Of a stretch of 64,000 nt of DNA, positions 1 to 8,936 are shown piece by piece (within the stretch, counting starts at the first letter, position 1; each line of letters begins with the position of its first letter). A program made the position numbers and the translations under genes. Source of the stretch: Paenibacillus stellifer (GTDB taxonomy: Bacteria; Bacillota; Bacilli; Paenibacillales; Paenibacillaceae); contig NZ_CP009286.1 in NCBI RefSeq assembly GCF_000758685.1, positions 1,270,501-1,334,500 on the forward strand. The letters run 5' to 3'. A model generated the notes under the pieces. It searched no databases. It saw only the letters and a list, made by a program, of their open reading frames with translations, and was not told the DNA's origin.

Positions 1-59
1 CGCTGCTTGTCTCGAAGAGCGGCGGCAAGAACGGTGACTACCGGCTTGGAGAAGACTGA
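1..59 (+). CDS. moaC: 3' end of moaC (cyclic pyranopterin monophosphate synthase), cut by the window edge
   Basis: The third reading frame gives LLVSKSGGKNGDYRLGED followed by a stop at 57-59. This resembles the conserved MoaC carboxy-terminus (KSGGKSG followed by an acidic tail). MoaC acts in the first stage of molybdenum cofactor synthesis. The gene lies 60 bp upstream of a mogA/moaB gene, which fits. Only 18 residues are visible, so the call rests on the motif and the neighbour. Confidence 0.7.
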   Translation, partial: LLVSKSGGKNGDYRLGED

Positions 60-119
60 CGGCCATGCACGGGTCCCGTTCGGTACATATGAAGCGTAGA
101 GAGGAAGGAGAACCAGCCT

Positions 120-605
120 ATGGCGTGGAAGACGGCAATCCTGACGGCCAGCGATAAAGGGGCCAGAGGCGAAAGGGAGGATACGAGCGCCCAGGTCATC
201 CGCGAACTGGTGGAGGAGGAGCTTGGAGGAGAAATCATCGAGTACCGCATCGTTCCGGATGAAGAGGATGAGATCATTGCGGCGCTCATTGAGCTGACCG
301 ACTATTTTCAGGCGGATCTTGTGCTGACAACCGGCGGCACCGAGCTGGCGATCCGGGATGTGACGCCTGAGGCTACGCGGCGGGTGATTGAGCGTGAGGT
401 TCCGGGACTGCCCGAAGCAATGCGCAGCACGGTCATGCAGAAGAATCGGGGAGCGATGCTGTTCCGCGGCATTTGCGGCATCCGCGGCCGGACGCTGATC
501 GTCAACCTGCCGGGAACGCCGAAGGGCGTGCATGAGCATCTGGCCGCCGTTATGGACCAGCTGCCGGAGGCGCTGCTGATGGTGACTGGACAGTTCAAGC
601 AGTAA
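120..605 (+). CDS. Molybdenum cofactor biosynthesis protein, MogA/MoaB family
   Basis: A 161-residue protein of the MogA/MoaB fold, which binds molybdopterin and adenylylates it before metal insertion. Visible family motifs are the TTGGTEL loop (about residues 70-76) followed by RDVTPEAT, and LPGTPKGV (about 137-144), which form the ligand pocket. The length is normal for the stand-alone bacterial form. ATG at 120 is preceded by a purine-rich AGGAAGGAG. The moaC tail just upstream suggests a Moco gene group extending to the left. MogA and MoaB cannot be separated by eye, so no symbol is given. Confidence 0.9.
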   Translation: MAWKTAILTASDKGARGEREDTSAQVIRELVEEELGGEIIEYRIVPDEEDEIIAALIELTDYFQADLVLTTGGTELAIRDVTPEATRRVIEREVPGLPEAMRSTVMQKNRGAMLFRGICGIRGRTLIVNLPGTPKGVHEHLAAVMDQLPEALLMVTGQFKQ

Positions 606-723
606 GAGGCGATTCTCTATTCAACGTTCGGCTATTCGTCATGCCTGATCAATGGATATGTGATTTAGGTTATGTTATGATGGAGTTGCTTATGGTAGGA
701 CGGATGAACAAGGAGGAATCCAG

Positions 724-960
724 ATGTTTAGCACTATTGGAGCGCCCGGGATTATTTTGCTCGTTATCGTGGCGTTGTTGCTCTTTGGGCCGAACAAGCT
801 GCCTGAGCTCGGACGGGCTGTAGGCAGAACTTTTCGGGAGTTCAAGGAAGGAACCCGCGATATCATAGCTGACTCCGAACCGGCCGCCAAGAGCGAGCCC
901 GCTGCTCCAGCGGCGCCGCAGAATACGCCTGTCTCCCTGGAGAAGCGTCAGCCGGAATAA
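724..960 (+). CDS. tatA: Sec-independent (Tat) translocase subunit TatA
   Basis: A 78-residue TatA/TatE-type protein. It has one N-terminal membrane helix (residues 5-20), the FGPNKLPELGRAVG hinge/amphipathic helix typical of TatA, the FKEG element, and a short Ala/Pro-rich charged tail. It forms the oligomeric pore element that moves folded twin-arginine substrates. The ribosome site AAGGAGG lies 8-9 bp before ATG 724. It is followed by tatC, with an apparent terminator between them, so the two may be only partly co-transcribed. Confidence 0.95.
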   Translation: MFSTIGAPGIILLVIVALLLFGPNKLPELGRAVGRTFREFKEGTRDIIADSEPAAKSEPAAPAAPQNTPVSLEKRQPE

Positions 961-1022
961 AGGTTCCGTACAACGCTTTAGGCAAGCTTGCCTGGCTGTA
1001 CGAACCATGCATCACGAATGAG

Positions 1023-1068
1023 AAGGCGCCCATATAAGTCTCAGGACTTGGTAAGGGCGCTTTTTTTT
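1023..1068 (+). terminator. Rho-independent terminator/attenuator between tatA and tatC
   Basis: The arms AAGGCGCCC (1023-1031) and GGGCGC plus TTT (1055-1063) form a 9-bp stem with one G-U pair, followed directly by a run of eight T. A separate 14-bp perfect palindrome, AGGCAAGCTTGCCT, lies at 980-993. The hairpin should reduce read-through from tatA into tatC. Confidence 0.75.
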
Positions 1069-1107
1069 GACAGAATATTTGCAGAGATTGTGCAGGGAGG
1101 GCTGGCT

Positions 1108-1872
1108 TTGGAGCCTATGGAAATGACGATTGTCGAGCATCTGACCGAGCTTCGCCGCCGAATCATCTACGTGCTGATCGTATTTGCCGCCGCTCTGGTT
1201 CTCGGGCTGTTCTGTGCGAAGCCTGTCTATGAATATCTTGTCCATGCCGAGACGGCGCAGGGCTTTGTGCTGCATGCTTTTGCCTTCTGGGACGGAATCG
1301 GCATGTATATGAAGATCGCTGTAGCCGTTGCGCTGACGGTATTGATCCCTTTTATCGCTTATCAAATCTGGGCGTTCGTAAGTCCCGGCCTTCGTCCTGC
1401 CGAGCGAAGCGCAGCCCTGCGGTATGTACCGTACGCGCTGCTTCTGTTCGTGGCTGGCCTGCTCTTCGCCTACTACATCGTGTTCCCGATGGCGCTGAAC
1501 TTCACGGTTGCCGTAACCCGTGATCTGGGACTTGAGGAGACCTACGGGATCGCGCAGTATTTCAGCTTCATGTTCAATCTGGTGCTGCCGCTGGCGCTGC
1601 TGTTCGAGCTGCCGCTGCTTGTCATGTTCCTGACCAAGCTGCGCATTCTGAATCCGCTTCGGCTGCGGAAGGCGCGGCGCTATGCCTATTTCGCACTGGT
1701 CTTCATCGCGGTGGTGATCACGCCGCCCGACTTCATCTCGGACTTTCTTGTGACTGTGCCGCTGCTGGTGCTGTATGAGTTCAGCGTGTTTCTGTCATCT
1801 GTCGTCTACCGCAAGCAGCTCGCCGCCGATGCGGCGCTGGAAGCGCGGTACACTGCGGAGGGGCGCGCCTGA
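1108..1872 (+). CDS. tatC: Sec-independent (Tat) translocase subunit TatC
   Basis: About 254 residues with six hydrophobic segments. The family N-terminus is recognisable: MTIVEHLTELRRRII is the conserved HL.ELR.R signature that binds the twin-arginine signal peptide. SPGL.P.ER and the later FRVP-like region are also present. The open frame extends upstream to 988, but I choose TTG 1108 because GGGAGG (1095-1100) sits at good spacing and the length then matches TatC. ATG 1117 is the alternative. The upstream extension would run through the terminator hairpin. Confidence 0.93.
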   Translation: MEPMEMTIVEHLTELRRRIIYVLIVFAAALVLGLFCAKPVYEYLVHAETAQGFVLHAFAFWDGIGMYMKIAVAVALTVLIPFIAYQIWAFVSPGLRPAERSAALRYVPYALLLFVAGLLFAYYIVFPMALNFTVAVTRDLGLEETYGIAQYFSFMFNLVLPLALLFELPLLVMFLTKLRILNPLRLRKARRYAYFALVFIAVVITPPDFISDFLVTVPLLVLYEFSVFLSSVVYRKQLAADAALEARYTAEGRA

Positions 1873-2010
1873 GAGGGGCGCCTGGCAGGGGCCGGAATTA
1901 CACAGGCATATTTTGCCGGGCAGTGGATAGAATGAAAGAGAGTGTGGCCGGGACAACCCCCTTCCTGGCTGATTTTTTCCAAATTCGTCTAGAAAAAAGA
2001 GCAAAAGGAC

Positions 2011-2039
2011 TTGAAATCCGCAGGCAAGTTCAGTAATAT
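2011..2039 (+). promoter_or_regulatory. Vegetative promoter of groESL
   Basis: A -35 element TTGAAA (2011-2016), a 17-bp spacer and a -10 element TAATAT (2034-2039) lie directly upstream of the CIRCE operator, the classical arrangement for an HrcA-repressed sigma-A promoter. Transcription should start in or just before the CIRCE element. Confidence 0.8.
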
Positions 2040-2050
2040 AAAAATTGTTG

Positions 2051-2077
2051 TTAGCACTATAGGGTATCGAGTGCTAA
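2051..2077 (+). promoter_or_regulatory. CIRCE operator (HrcA binding site)
   Basis: TTAGCACTA, nine bases, then GAGTGCTAA. It matches the consensus TTAGCACTC-N9-GAGTGCTAA except for the last base of the left arm. It lies 131 bp upstream of groES and 12 bp after the -10 element, so heat-shock derepression by HrcA is expected. Confidence 0.95.
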
Positions 2078-2207
2078 CAGGCCGGGAATATGCCGAAGCC
2101 GTCAGGCCGGGCACCCGCTATGAACCGGAATGCACCGCATGACGGGAGGCATTCCTCGACCTCTGTGTCCAAGCCAAACCACATAATTTAAAAGGAGGCT
2201 ATTTTTC

Positions 2208-2489
2208 ATGATCAAACCTTTAGGTGAACGCGTACTGGTGGAGCCGATCGAGCAGGAGGAGACCACTTCTTTCGGCATCGTGCTTCCGGACTCTGCCAAG
2301 GAGAAGCCGCAGGAAGGCAAAGTTATTGCCGTAGGCAGCGGCGCTCTGAAAGACGGCGTTCGCGTTCCGCTCGAAGTGAAGGAAGGCGACCGCGTGATCT
2401 TCTCGAAGTATGCGGGAACTGAAATCAAGTACGAAGGCAAGGAATATTTGATTATGAAAGAAAGCGACATTCACGCGATTCTGGGTTAA
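2208..2489 (+). CDS. groES: Co-chaperonin GroES
   Basis: A 93-residue 10-kDa chaperonin, the heptameric lid of GroEL. It starts with [13 protein letters not shown], includes the mobile-loop segment (residues 15-32) and the [18 protein letters not shown] roof/core strand, and ends with the DIHAIL helix. AAAGGAGG lies upstream of ATG 2208. It is co-transcribed with groEL 64 bp downstream and controlled by CIRCE. Confidence 0.98.
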   Translation: MIKPLGERVLVEPIEQEETTSFGIVLPDSAKEKPQEGKVIAVGSGALKDGVRVPLEVKEGDRVIFSKYAGTEIKYEGKEYLIMKESDIHAILG

Positions 2490-2508
2490 TCCGGATAGAC
2501 GCTCATAA

Positions 2509-4182
<1,674 letters not shown>

Positions 4183-4252
4183 GAAAGGCTGAAAAGCCTG
4201 TAACATCAAGGGTTTCCGTTAGCGGAGACACCATTTAATCATATCGAATAGA

Positions 4253-4291
4253 AGAGACCTCTCTGAAGTGAATTCGGAGAGGTCTCTTTTT
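4253..4291 (+). terminator. Rho-independent terminator of groESL
   Basis: The 11-bp arms AGAGACCTCTC (4253-4263) and GAGAGGTCTCT (4277-4287) have a 13-base loop and end in a T run, 70 bp after the groEL stop. Confidence 0.92.
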
Positions 4292-4336
4292 GGGTGTGTC
4301 TATAATAGATATGTGATGAGATAGTACCAAAAAAAC

Positions 4337-4742
4337 CTATATTTTCAAATGAGACATTTCGTATTCACTCGTAACAAAATTCATATCAGAGTCCCGGGAG
4401 ACCAGTACCAAATTAGCTATAAAAGCAGTTGCGATAATGAGCGCATCAGGAGTTTTGATTTTCCGGCCCTTGGTTCTTTGCTCGCTTTGCACAGAAGCTG
4501 CCTTTCTCGCGACAGCGGAATCGACAGGGATCATGTGCCTGGAGGAGAATAACCGCTCCGCGATTAATAACTGACTGTGTTTGATACCGCTTAGTACCTC
4601 ACATTCCGTAACTGTTGAGAAGAATATCCGACGTTTCTCCTTCTTGAGCTTGTCGTACTAAATTAATAGCCGCATGATCGTTGTCTAGAATGGCGATGAC
4701 GATGTTCGAATCAAATAAGTACCCGGAGTGGCTGTGGGTCAC
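4337..4742 (-). pseudogene. Frameshifted PIN-domain (VapC-like) toxin gene
   Basis: On the minus strand, GTG 4742 begins a product with YLFDSNIVIAILDNDHAA, the typical PIN N-terminus with its first acidic residue. This frame runs into a stop near 4600. The matching continuation is in another frame: STVTECEVLSGIK, then KIKTPDALIIATAF, then LVSRDSDMNFV, which are the later PIN acidic motifs, ending at 4337. A single-base slip near 4630-4650 would restore the gene. The start overlaps the stop of the upstream antitoxin-like frame, as in real toxin-antitoxin pairs. The gene appears inactive unless the slip is a sequencing error. Confidence 0.72.
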
Positions 4743-4971
4743 TTTCCCCAACCCTCCCGAGATTCTTGAATGTGGTCTAATAATTCTTGAGCTTCACTAG
4801 GCTTTAGAATCCCTGCAACACTTAAAATATCATCGACTGAGTAATCATCAAAGTCCTCAATGGTTTCTGCCTCGAGATCGATAACCAGCTTTTTGGTGGT
4901 AATATTGTTTTCAGATAAAACTTCCTTAAGTCTTTTGCTATGTGAGGATGGAGTTTGCGTACCATGGACAT
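4739..4971 (-). pseudogene. Decayed antitoxin gene paired with the PIN toxin
   Basis: A minus-strand frame reads SSHSKRLKEVLSENNITTKK and goes on through an acidic stretch to LLDHIQESREGWGK, stopping at 4739 just inside the toxin start. The size, acidity and coupling are those of an antitoxin. However, the well-placed start codons (ATG 4971 and 4965, after AAAGGAGG) lie in a different frame and the coding frame has no start of its own, so a second frameshift near 4960 is likely. I do not recognise the antitoxin family. Confidence 0.5.
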
Positions 4972-5117
4972 GGAGAAACCTCCTTTATCACTTCGATCTT
5001 TACTTACAATTCATTATACCCGATAATGAAACCGTCGGATACGGATGCGGAAGCCTCTCTGAAGTTCAATGGGCTTTGGGGAAGGGGCTTTTCTTTTTTA
5101 AAGGAGATGAAAAACAA

Positions 5118-5562
5118 ATGATCGATGCCAAGACTATATTGTTGGATCAACTTCTGGCTAATGCCAATGACCGTAGTTGGTATGCCTCATTCTATGAAAC
5201 GGTTGACGGACTATCTGAAGCAGAAGCATTTTGGAAACCTGATGATTCAAGCCATAGTATTGCAGAGATTGTCCAGCATCTAATTTATTGGAATGAAACT
5301 TGGCAATTATATTATAAGGAAAATCAAGTTAATGCCGGTGCACGAACCACTAGTTAAAGATGAGGAATCTTTCTATGATTTAAAAGAAAAGTTGTTAAAA
5401 GTACTGCTTCACTGGCAAGAGCTTCTTGAAGAAGAGCAGCTGTTATCTGTTGTAAATGGATATCCTGTAAAGGCTGAATGGTGGGCAATTATTTCTAATG
5501 CGGCAACCCATAATGCATACCATATTGGACAACTAGCATATATTCGTAAAATGGAAAAATAG
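5118..5562 (+). pseudogene. Frameshifted DinB-family gene
   Basis: ATG 5118, after AAGGAG, opens a frame reading MIDAKTILLDQLLANAN and including IVQHLIYWNETW, but it stops at 5357. The rest of the protein continues in the next frame from about 5325 to 5562 and contains ATHNAYHIGQLAYIRK. These are the DinB/YfiT metal-ligand histidine motifs, with the first His in the QHL segment and the H...HIGQ pair near the end. DinB proteins form a four-helix bundle and often act as thiol-dependent metalloenzymes. One missing base near 5325-5345 splits the frame. The interruption lies in the variable mid-region, so a sequencing error is possible. Confidence 0.7.
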
Positions 5563-5594
5563 AAATTTCTTTTACTTAAGAGAGGAGAATCGCG

Positions 5595-5780
5595 ATGACC
5601 TATTCACAAATGTCGCATAATTCAGGAAGTGTATCCGATATTCTCTATCTGGAAGGGCAGATTGCAGCCGTCAAGAAAGAGATCGAGCGGGCCAAGGCCG
5701 CGGGTCTCTCGAAAGAGTTGGATGAAGCGAATAACAAGCTGGCCGAGCTGGAAGCCGAACTGGATAAGCTTGAGGATTAA
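5595..5780 (+). CDS. Small coiled-coil protein of unknown function
   Basis: A 61-residue protein after a good AGAGAGGAG ribosome site. From about residue 18 to the end it is a single charged helix with heptad spacing (IAAVKKEIERAKAAG, then LAELEAELDKLED), strongly predicted as coiled coil. There is no signal peptide and no cysteine. It is followed by a strong terminator, so it is a separate short transcript or the end of the DinB unit. I do not recognise the family. Confidence 0.6.
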   Translation: MTYSQMSHNSGSVSDILYLEGQIAAVKKEIERAKAAGLSKELDEANNKLAELEAELDKLED

Positions 5781-5826
5781 ATAGGTCTCCCTTTCAATCA
5801 AGTAATAGATATAGACGCATAATCAC

Positions 5827-5859
5827 CTCTTCTGAGCGTTTGCTCAGGAGAGTTTTTTT
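5827..5859 (+). terminator. Rho-independent terminator
   Basis: The 11-bp arms CTCTTCTGAGC (5827-5837) and GCTCAGGAGAG (5842-5852) pair with one G-U, with a 4-base loop and seven T. It closes the small coiled-coil gene. Confidence 0.9.
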
Positions 5860-6115
5860 GTATAAGAACCCCCCAGTTCAACTTGCAGAGGGCCTTTTCT
5901 TGGTGCGCCCGGCATGGGCAATACTTCATGGCACTGTACGAGCTTCTACGTAAATTGCAAGCAAGCGATAGAACCGCCGTATAGAACGGTACTTTAGAAC
6001 GAATGAGTGCTATGTCCATGTGGAGTTTGTCATATTTGAATTAGGTTTATTGTCATTATAATTAATCATATCCTTTACTTACATATATATCAAAAAACTC
6101 GAAGGAAGATAAATA
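5860..6115 (+). promoter_or_regulatory. Gene-free stretch; candidate promoter of the hydrolase-kinase-regulator operon
   Basis: I find no convincing gene here. A perfect -10 element, TATAAT (6057-6062), has a weak TTGAAT (6036-6041) 15 bp upstream. GAAGGAAG before ATG 6116 is the ribosome site. The base composition becomes clearly AT-rich at about 6000, which fits the left edge of the acquired biosynthetic region. Confidence 0.35.
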
Positions 6116-6793
6116 ATGAATAAGTTTGAAATAGAGACAGTCAGATCTCAAAAAAACGAACTCATTAATTACAGTTATATAGTGATTAATCGCTCTTCGA
6201 GAACATGTGCAATTATCGATCCCTCTTGGGATATGGAAGGAATCGATATCATCCTGAAGCGCCTGAACGTACAGCCTTCTACGGTTCTCCTTACCCATTC
6301 GCATGAGGATCATGTGAATTTGGTCCATGAATGTGTCAGACGATATAACACAGAGGTATATATGTCTTCCAGAGAAATCGAATATTACGGGTATCATTGC
6401 CCCAACTTGAACCGCGTAGAGAATATGCAGGAACTCCAAATTGGCAATGGCAAGGTAATTTGTATCGAAACTCCTGGACATAGTCACGGAAGTATGTGTT
6501 TTCTTGTTGATGATGAATTCATGTTTACCGGAGATACCTTATTCATCGAAGGGTGTGGAACTTGTACAACGGAAGGGGCTGACCCGAAGGAACTGTACTT
6601 GAGTTTGCAAAAAATCAAATCGCTTCTCCATGGTTCAGTTATGATATACCCGGGTCATTCGTTTGGCAAAGCGCCCGGATTTACATTTTCTTATCTCTTG
6701 AAAAATAATATATATCTTCAGCTGGATAATATGGAACTTTTTGTACAGTTTAGAATGCGCAAAAACCAACCAATGTCGTACACTTATTATTAA
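6116..6793 (+). CDS. Metallo-beta-lactamase-fold hydrolase, PksB/BaeB-like
   Basis: 225 residues with the MBL zinc motif LLTHSHEDHVN (about residues 58-68), then TPGHSHGSMCF (about 120-130), FTGDTLF (about 140-146) and YPGHS (about 180-184), so all metal ligands of a glyoxalase II-type hydrolase are present. Stand-alone hydrolases of this size are regular members of trans-AT polyketide clusters (PksB in Bacillus subtilis, BaeB), where they are thought to act on carrier-bound thioesters. The location beside a trans-AT NRPS/PKS operon supports that role, but a general thioester hydrolase cannot be excluded. It is the first gene of a three-gene plus-strand operon. Confidence 0.78.
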   Translation: MNKFEIETVRSQKNELINYSYIVINRSSRTCAIIDPSWDMEGIDIILKRLNVQPSTVLLTHSHEDHVNLVHECVRRYNTEVYMSSREIEYYGYHCPNLNRVENMQELQIGNGKVICIETPGHSHGSMCFLVDDEFMFTGDTLFIEGCGTCTTEGADPKELYLSLQKIKSLLHGSVMIYPGHSFGKAPGFTFSYLLKNNIYLQLDNMELFVQFRMRKNQPMSYTYY

Positions 6794-6827
6794 GTGTGTG
6801 ATTGACAAGATGAGGTGCAGACTATTC

Positions 6828-8144
6828 ATGAGATTACAAAATTATTTGAATCATATCGTTCCTTTTTCGTTTTATGTTCTGGTGTTGTTGAATGCATGTT
6901 TATTTGCATTGCATTTTGAGGATTTTTGGCAGTGCATCGTTATTGTGGGGGGCTCATTCGTTGTAAGCAAAGGTTTTCTGTGCCACATTAACAGAAGCTG
7001 GGAGTTTCGTTGCAACTCCAGGAGAATCTTCGGGTCCGCCTTATGGTTGCAGTTCGAGCATCTTCTGAAGAATCATTATGTGCTTGTGATTGAGGATGTG
7101 CATGCCCAGATTTTAGAGATCATTGGAGAGCGCTTCCATGATACCAGGACTGCGCTAGTGGCATACAGCTCTAATCAGTGGAATGTGTTAAATCGGGCGG
7201 GAGAAGGCGACGGAGACTGGATTTTCAGACAGCTGGAGCTGTTGCCTTCTCCGGATTACATAAAGGTTCATAATCTGAAATGCAATGCTCTCGTGGCTAA
7301 GCTAGATTGGCTTCCATGCCCAAATATATACTTGATAATTGATATGAACAATGCAGGATTTTCCATGCGAATCAAAAACCTATGGAATTTAAAAATTCTC
7401 TTGCGAAATTTTCGCCAACATAATGATTTTCTGCTGGAAGCTAAATCCATGACCCATGATTATTCATCTCCGTCCTCATGGCCAAATTGGATTAAGCAAC
7501 TCATTACCAATGTTGTTGAACGTGAGAAAGCCAAAATAGCACTTGATCTTCATGATTCGATTCTTCAGGAACAAATCCACATATTTTATCAGGTCGAGCG
7601 TTTGATTAATGAGAAGGGAAGCCGCCGCCGCGATTGGCATACCGAGCTTTCCTGTCTGCACGACGACATTCGGAAAGTCATAGACGAAACCCGCGATCTT
7701 TGTCTGAATTGGAGACCTGCCCATCTGGAAGCGGGAAAGCTGCGTGAGGCTGTGGAGTTGATAGTCTCTAACACAGAGGTTCGGTCAGGTCTTGCAATTA
7801 CGCTTCAATGGCAGTGTCAGGTTTATTTGACTGAGCAGCAGGAACGAACGTTGTATCGTGTCATTCAAGAATTGCTATCAAATGCGGTCAAACATTCATA
7901 TGCTCAGTCAATTAAGTTGTGGCTATCTGCAGATAACTCGGCAATCCAGCTAGGGTACAGCGATGATGGAAGGGGATGGAATTGCGAACATGGAGACAAC
8001 TCTTCCTGCATAGGGCTATCGGGTATAGAGGAGAGAGTGCGGTCAGTAGGAGGAGAGGTCCATATTCAATCCGGGATAGGGGAAGGTTTTCATGTTGTAG
8101 TCCGTACCCCGATGCAAGCGCCAACCGCATCATATCATATGTAA
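6828..8144 (+). CDS. ComP-like sensor histidine kinase with a short membrane part
   Basis: About 438 residues. Two hydrophobic segments lie near the N-terminus, then a 200-residue linker, then a HisKA_3 dimerisation/phosphoacceptor motif (IALDLHDSILQEQI, His near residue 235) and an HATPase domain (VIQELLSNAVKHS, DDGRGW, GLSGIEERV). The catalytic half closely follows Bacillus ComP, including the LSGI.ERVR ending, but ComP has a much longer multi-helix N-terminus. ATG 6828 is chosen because GAGGTG lies about 10 bp upstream. The open frame reaches 6741, which would overlap the hydrolase gene. It is followed at 20 bp by a ComA-like regulator. No ComQ/ComX-type gene is visible nearby. Confidence 0.85.
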   Translation: MRLQNYLNHIVPFSFYVLVLLNACLFALHFEDFWQCIVIVGGSFVVSKGFLCHINRSWEFRCNSRRIFGSALWLQFEHLLKNHYVLVIEDVHAQILEIIGERFHDTRTALVAYSSNQWNVLNRAGEGDGDWIFRQLELLPSPDYIKVHNLKCNALVAKLDWLPCPNIYLIIDMNNAGFSMRIKNLWNLKILLRNFRQHNDFLLEAKSMTHDYSSPSSWPNWIKQLITNVVEREKAKIALDLHDSILQEQIHIFYQVERLINEKGSRRRDWHTELSCLHDDIRKVIDETRDLCLNWRPAHLEAGKLREAVELIVSNTEVRSGLAITLQWQCQVYLTEQQERTLYRVIQELLSNAVKHSYAQSIKLWLSADNSAIQLGYSDDGRGWNCEHGDNSSCIGLSGIEERVRSVGGEVHIQSGIGEGFHVVVRTPMQAPTASYHM

Positions 8145-8164
8145 GAAGAGGGGGACATAATGCT

Positions 8165-8788
8165 GTGGAGTTGTTGTTGGTTGATGATCACCCGGCGTTA
8201 GCTGATGGAGTAAAGTCGATGTTGTCCAAGGAGAGTAACTGGCAAATAACCTCGGCTTACAGCAGCAAAGCGGCTCTGGATCTGTTAAAGCAAAAAAAGT
8301 TTGACCTGCTCTTAACCGATCTGAATATGCCTGAGTACAGCGGGTTAGAGCTGATCCAACTTTCAAAGGCTCTATATCCTGATCTTATCATGCTAATCTT
8401 TACCGCTTACGATTTACTGCCTATGTTTAATTCACTGGTTAAAGCGGGTGTCTCCGGTGTCTTGTGCAAAACGATGAGATCGGATCAATTAATCTCCTCT
8501 ATTCATTTGGCTTTGCAGGGAGAGGCCATATTTCCGTTGCATTATTTTAATAATTTCAACGCGCTCCGATCGGATGAATTATATAAGAAAACAATTAGTG
8601 AAAGAGAGCTAAGCATCATTAAAGAAGTGGCGAAGGGTTTGAGCAATCGAGAGGTTTCCAGAAATCTGTTTATTTCACAGCGTTCCGTTGAACATCACCT
8701 TACGCAGCTGTTTCGTAAATTGGAGGTAACCTCGAGGGCGGAGGCAGTTGGAGAAGTGAGGCGGTTAGGATTGCTCCCCGGGGAATAA
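8165..8788 (+). CDS. ComA-like response regulator (NarL/LuxR family)
   Basis: About 207 residues, close to ComA (214). The receiver starts LLLVDDHPALADG, with phosphoacceptor Asp in LLTDLNMPEYSG (about residue 51), the conserved Thr in FTAYD and Lys in VLCKTM. The C-terminal LuxR-type helix-turn-helix reads LSNREVSRNLFISQRSVEHHL. GTG 8165 is chosen because AGAGGGGG lies about 9 bp upstream and the product then begins right at the receiver. It is the partner of the preceding kinase. ComA-box-like sites upstream of the NRPS/PKS operon make that operon the likely target. Confidence 0.88.
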   Translation: MELLLVDDHPALADGVKSMLSKESNWQITSAYSSKAALDLLKQKKFDLLLTDLNMPEYSGLELIQLSKALYPDLIMLIFTAYDLLPMFNSLVKAGVSGVLCKTMRSDQLISSIHLALQGEAIFPLHYFNNFNALRSDELYKKTISERELSIIKEVAKGLSNREVSRNLFISQRSVEHHLTQLFRKLEVTSRAEAVGEVRRLGLLPGE

Positions 8789-8823
8789 CCGTGTTCTGGC
8801 GGCAAACGACTATACTTAAATTG

Positions 8824-8877
8824 AAGGCGGCGATCCTGTTCAGCTGAGAGGCATGAATGGATCGCCGCCTTATTTTA
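8824..8877. terminator. Hairpin between convergent operons (likely bidirectional terminator)
   Basis: The 13-bp arms AAGGCGGCGATCC (8824-8836) and GGATCGCCGCCTT (8859-8871) pair perfectly and are followed by TATTTTA. It separates the regulator operon from the end of the NRPS/PKS operon. Confidence 0.8.
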
Positions 8878-8936
8878 ACAATCAATTGCAACATACAATG
8901 CCAACATTTCTCGGCGGTCGGATGTCCCTTGCAGTC

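Noticed and set aside
5798..6019. A 73-codon minus-strand frame before the hydrolase operon
   Set aside because: It overlaps a strong terminator, has no ribosome site and no recognisable sequence.
6741..6827. Extension of the ComP-like kinase upstream
   Set aside because: It would overlap the hydrolase gene and adds no hydrophobic segment. GAGGTG before ATG 6828 supports the shorter form.
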